A stretch of 64,000 nucleotides of DNA from Parasediminibacterium sp051861445. Its GTDB lineage: Bacteria; Bacteroidota; Bacteroidia; Chitinophagales; Chitinophagaceae. The translations under genes were made by a program, and so were the position numbers. Shown piece after piece: positions 62,001-64,000 of the stretch; within the stretch, counting starts at the first letter, position 1; each line of letters opens with the position of its first letter. Where the stretch lies: assembly GCA_051861445.1 (NCBI GenBank), contig JBHYCS010000016.1, positions 34,418 through 98,417 of the forward strand, written 5' to 3'. The notes beneath the pieces were generated by a model. It saw nothing but the letters and a program-made list of their open reading frames with translations, searched no databases and was not told the DNA's origin.

Positions 62001-64000
62001 TACAGTAACTTTTGTTGCTCCTGTAGTTGTAAATAGTAGTCTGACATTTTCAACAAATGGAATAGTTCGGTTAAATATGGGTACAAATGGTAGTGCCTTC
62101 ACAATAGGAAATGGAAGTTCATTTTCATTAATCGGAAATAATACAAGCAATTATTTTGATAATATTAGTACAAATTCTTATTTGACATTTAATACAAGCA
62201 GCTCTTTGTCTGTTTTTGTCAATCCAACTACACCTACAACTTTTGGAGCTATATCTGTTACTAGAGGTTTAATTACTTTGGCTAATAATGTAAACTTTGC
62301 TCGTATCATTTTCAATGGAGGTAATAACAGTCAACGGTTAATTCTAGGAACAGGTGTAACCGCTAATTTAACAAGTGGAGGTTCTAGCAACTTGACAAAT
62401 AATAACTCCATTACGAATGGTGGTACAATTCTTGCAAATGCCGCTAATTCTAAATTTATCATTAGTGGTAGGAATGCTACTGTAGATAGTGCCGTAAACC
62501 GCTTATTTACACCTGATAGCACCATTAATCATCTAGAGTATAATTCATCAGGCAATACACTTAGACTAATAAATTGGCCGCTAACAGTTAATAATTTAAC
62601 ATTAAGAGCTGGAACAATAGAAAATAGTACCAATAATATAACAGTAAATAACAATGGTACTATTACAAGACTTGCAGGAACTTTAAGTGCAGCTCCAGTA
62701 TTCGGTTCGTCTTCTAACGACAGAATTAATATTACCTACGACGGTACAGTTACTACAGCAAATGAGTTGTTAGGAACAATTGGAGGCTTAGGTACGATTA
62801 CAGTAAATGATACTAGAACAGTTACATTGGCGTCTGGTAGCAATATTGCAGTAGATAACATTACAATAGGTAGTGGTACTTCTGGTACGTTTAGTTTTGC
62901 AAATACTACAAGTGTGATAAATCTAAACGTTAGAAATAATATTACCGTGAATGCAGGTGCTAGATTTCAATGTGGTACTCAAAGTGACACTGTTACACAT
63001 GCGTTGAATGTTGGTGGAAACATTAATATTGGAAATGGCTCTACATTCAATATGACTAATAATAGCACTAGATATGTTGCATTAACATTAAACAGTAGTA
63101 GTGCTAGTGATCAAACTATTTCATCGTCAGGTACACCAACATTGGTGACATTTGGTACAATCATATTGAACAGGGGAAATTCAACACATAAAGTCGTTTG
63201 CTCGGTTACTGCAAATACAGTTCCAACTGGTCAAATGATTACGTATACAAATGGTACTTGGGAGCAATCTGCAGGTACGCTTACATTTAGTACAGGTAGC
63301 TTACAAACTATACCTGCTACAGGTGGACTTATTATAAGTGGTTCTGGTAGTTTTTCTCAACCTGGCTCTACAACCATAAATGGTGGAGTATTTACCTTAA
63401 ATACATCTGGCTCTTATACAATGGGGACTGGTAGCAGTATTTTTACTATAACTAATTCTGGGGCAATAGTCACTTTATCTGCAGGCACTTTAAATATTAA
63501 TGGAAGATTAGTATGTCAATCATCAGGTAATTTAAATATTAATGGAGCAACAGTAAATTTTCCGACTGGAGGTACAATCGACAATGCAACTGCTAGTATT
63601 TTTCGTGTAACTACAGGCACTGCTTCATTTACTTTTAGTAGCGGTGCATTAAATGTAAGAAGTAAAAATGCTAACCAAACTTTGGCTGATATTCTCATTC
63701 AAACAGGGTCTATAACCGGAGGTACAATTACAGTTTCAGACGTAGATGTTTCTGTAAATATTGATAGGTCTATTTTCAACTTTACAATTGAAAATGGTGG
63801 CGGTTCAGCAACTGCTAGATTAGTCAATTCATTACAGATTGCCAATAACTTAACCATTAACTCAGGGTTACTAGATATATCTTCCAATACCTTAACCTTA
63901 AACGGTACAGTAACTGGCAGCGGCTTCATTAGAGGTAGTAGTACAAGTAATTTAACAATCGGCGGTACGGGTGCATTAGGTACTTTAAATTTTGATGCGA
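56026..64000 (+). CDS. Giant repetitive surface protein (3' end beyond window)
   Basis: An open frame from ATG 56026 to the window end: 2658 codons with no stop and the final codon incomplete. Signal peptide KRKLFFLLLLINVSVFGQ. The chain is rich in Thr, Ser, Asn, Gly and Ala and built of short beta-strand repeats (forms such as LTINSGATL, GGNITVNG, YNTGGTY), suggesting a beta-helix or beta-solenoid adhesin. Units of the type WIGGASGNFNDATKWS recur at 56095 and 61765 (WVGGSSGNWATAANWS). Residues about 1365-1445 look like an IPT/TIG domain (LTGTSGYIGQTLTISGLNFT). A T9SS C-terminal domain is expected beyond the window. Probable adhesion or matrix role; no enzymatic motif seen. It shares an operator motif with the lyase. 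Confidence 0.85.
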   Translation, partial: MKRKLFFLLLLINVSVFGQTTKYWIGGASGNFNDATKWSLTSGGSNNTTAPASGDNIIFDNSTGNANPTVRLTASIATLASITFTSSNVIFTGPTTQTTTASGVVSGSNTVTLSAPNSNIAVGQTVTLSGTNAGTLAANTTVDAISGTTLTLSTAATGNSSAVGTLTFTYSAGSSITTTSMTVTSSQVTFIDNVTVNSELTFSGTNPRILHNTFQYGRPFTIGNGSAFTLTGNSSTNLFDGSTFSQYTFNTTSPLTVFFNPATTFGGITPTRGIITLGSNLATQRLIFGGGGNIQGLVLNGNTLTLSSGNTSSFNANANCQGIDASATGSTIAINSTASTVLSTTNANIFFKPSTTVENLILNSSGNFIAPQAVTVRHLTLTNGTYTNTNNVTILDGGSITRANNAATLSAAPIFGTNSAHRVNINITATCTSGNELLGTTGGIGTLTISGTAVYTYNPASDVTLNNGLTLSGTGAGALTISLGKALILANGSTITRSGTATFVNSGNGIQYGTLASHRVNLTYGANVTTSIEAAGSIGAIGTMTVNDGSTTTLLAGSNIIADALSVGNGVSGILTYPNSITITTLTVLNSLTINNNASFQCGTQTTSIVHVLNVGGNISVGNASTFNMANNSTRYVALTLNSSSVSNQTISSSGTPTLVTFGTIILNRGISTNKVVCSVTANTPVAANIITYTLGTWEQTAGTFTISASSAQTMLSTGGLIISGTASFSQLGSITINGIFTLNTSGTYTMGAGDNAFIITTSTALATLTAGTLNINGRLLCQSSGRLNINGATVNFPTGGTLNTASNSIFQVTSGAASFTFSSGALNVRSKNGNQTLADIFIAAGSITGGTITVSDVDISVNINRAIFNFVIDNGSGSATARLVTSNLQVNNNLTINSGATLATGVTLTTNGNATVNGTFQINQGGWATGSGVWNYGTTGTLAFNNSSGSYGVNADVFWPSSNGPINVSILGAGGITMNVARTVSGLVQTAATITNANNLTINGTLRLNTGGAVNAAPVYGASSTLIYNTGGTYARFRELDTSTPANLQISNNTTLNYPNGSSSPARTLSGNLTIDAGSSLYMDFGSPSSTGALTVGGNVTVNGNLSLGNQNGGDIYVGGNWSHGAGTFAANNRAVFFNGANAQTITNTNGTNESFPFLIINNTNGGVSLNSPVTVTNTLTITSGILTTTTTNLLSVTNTANTAVVATTSFSATRFINGPLAWTLPASTSNTYIFPVGAGSSYYPLSLASPTTSTAGTTVVRVQSVISNSGGSADGTTLASISPNEYWSITASVGNVTGGAISLTRTGVSIGSFNAIGASTTLTGTYVSIGGTASGSSINTSNAISTINAGSTGFYVLGIIASADPSITTITGGLTGTSGYIGQTLTISGLNFTSGATVTFNGGSAIATTFVDATQLTVLVPASATTGNIVVTSNSVQTAPYSYTILGYITTQAGDWNTNSTWLGGAIPAINTNTTINHAVTINSAVADPATSITINASRSLTFGASGSITATTITNNGTISMASGGTITVAASGTLTNSATFTHGAGTIVLTNGTSTFTGITQLNNITINAGYNFSGITVNGILQLNAGAFVNTTAPTYATGSTLRYNTGGTYGRTTEWTATSGVGYPHHVQISNNTILDIGANSGGTTARQIGGNLTVDAGSTLTMAGGTSAFGSQAMSTALTVLGSVINNGTLTLSGTSGGDIYVAANWTHTGTFNANNRAVFFNGSSNSTINSATTFSFLLISKTGGASVTLDAATTVSNDLTISSGAVLDVSTSNFALNVGGNFSNSGTFTARNGTVTFNGSGTQTLLGSTTFYNLSKTNAGTTLQLTAGTTQTIDNILTITGAAGNLVTLTSTTASPAFLTFTTPNNTNISFASISNITNNSTAITVTNSTNGGNNTNITFGAIKWVGGSSGNWATAANWSRGTTINANDAVLFDNSVPANANPTVNLTAVLTVASIAYDNSNVVYTTSSQANIITTTNMAVTASTVTFVAPVVVNSSLTFSTNGIVRLNMGTNGSAFTIGNGSSFSLIGNNTSNYFDNISTNSYLTFNTSSSLSVFVNPTTPTTFGAISVTRGLITLANNVNFARIIFNGGNNSQRLILGTGVTANLTSGGSSNLTNNNSITNGGTILANAANSKFIISGRNATVDSAVNRLFTPDSTINHLEYNSSGNTLRLINWPLTVNNLTLRAGTIENSTNNITVNNNGTITRLAGTLSAAPVFGSSSNDRINITYDGTVTTANELLGTIGGLGTITVNDTRTVTLASGSNIAVDNITIGSGTSGTFSFANTTSVINLNVRNNITVNAGARFQCGTQSDTVTHALNVGGNINIGNGSTFNMTNNSTRYVALTLNSSSASDQTISSSGTPTLVTFGTIILNRGNSTHKVVCSVTANTVPTGQMITYTNGTWEQSAGTLTFSTGSLQTIPATGGLIISGSGSFSQPGSTTINGGVFTLNTSGSYTMGTGSSIFTITNSGAIVTLSAGTLNINGRLVCQSSGNLNINGATVNFPTGGTIDNATASIFRVTTGTASFTFSSGALNVRSKNANQTLADILIQTGSITGGTITVSDVDVSVNIDRSIFNFTIENGGGSATARLVNSLQIANNLTINSGLLDISSNTLTLNGTVTGSGFIRGSSTSNLTIGGTGALGTLNFDA
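57781..58700 (+). repeat. Internal kilobase-scale repeat, copy A
   Basis: Closely similar to 62923-63845, in the same reading frame with an offset of 5142 bp rising to 5145 bp, i.e. a one-codon indel. Shared phrases include TRYVALTLNSSS, SSGTPTLVTFGTIILNRG, NINGRLLCQSSG and FSSGALNVRSKN. Confidence 0.85.
62923..63845 (+). repeat. Internal kilobase-scale repeat, copy B
   Basis: Partner of 57781-58700. Differences are mainly synonymous or conservative (NINGRLVCQSSG, SIFNFTIENGGGSATARLV), so the duplication is fairly recent or under selection. Confidence 0.85.

Noticed and set aside
56019..63929. Many minus-strand open frames of 60-200 codons, rich in Val, Pro, Leu and Ala, opposite the giant gene
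   Set aside because: They are mirror images of the Thr/Asn/Ser/Gly-rich repetitive coding strand, which is open without a stop for 2658 codons and starts with a signal peptide. The minus frames lack starts with context and known domains.

Overview
The window is AT-rich chromosomal DNA (roughly one third G+C by eye) from a member of the Bacteroidota, most likely the Chitinophagia/Chitinophagaceae. The evidence is a type IX secretion (T9SS) C-terminal domain on a giant polysaccharide lyase, promoters of the Bacteroidota form TTG-N20-TAnnTTTG, a fused SecDF, TonB-dependent outer-membrane proteins, MG2/TonB-plug surface proteins and many short exported proteins. I see no rRNA, tRNA, CRISPR array or intact transposase.

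Layout. 1-5 kb: three exported proteins around a PL4-type rhamnogalacturonan lyase. 5-9.8 kb: yebC and smc, divergent. 9.9-14.4 kb (minus): a probable metal (copper) cassette with an MbnP-like lipoprotein, an MbnH/MauG-like di-heme peroxidase, an outer-membrane protein with a CDICGCG motif, a DUF2911 protein and several small proteins, including a 47-residue membrane peptide. 14.5-17.6 kb (minus): rnhA, a PhzF-family enzyme and an acyl-CoA carboxylase beta subunit. 17.7-23.3 kb: a plastic zone with a HEMGH lipoprotein, a broken copy of its C-terminal end, a HTH/coiled-coil gene pair preceded by an array of TGTTACAA half-sites and enclosed by 13-bp inverted repeats, another decayed gene and a displaced 38-nt copy of a gene start.

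23.3-32.5 kb holds the most interesting unit. It is a tight four-gene operon: a membrane protein with TrkA-N-like Rossmann domains and a C-terminal ryanodine-receptor (RyR) domain; a TIR-domain protein; an nSTAND1 NTPase with a transmembrane helix, a long coiled coil and WD40-like repeats; and a TonB-dependent receptor with a TPR-like N-terminus. It looks like a NAD-linked signalling or immunity system spanning the envelope.

32.6-50.4 kb is mostly housekeeping: a second PhzF-like protein lacking the catalytic Glu, an acetyltransferase, a transporter-like membrane protein with a suspicious frameshift at its 5' end, two hydrolases, a hybrid histidine kinase, an L,D-transpeptidase, secDF, cytochrome c maturation proteins, glutamate dehydrogenase and an ABC-F ATPase.

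50.5-64 kb carries two giant exported proteins: a 1687-residue T9SS heparinase-II/III-like lyase, and an open frame of at least 2658 codons running off the window that encodes a repetitive Ser/Thr/Asn-rich surface protein. Both are preceded by the same 14-bp LacI-type palindrome (CGAAACCGGTTTCG), so they are probably co-regulated.
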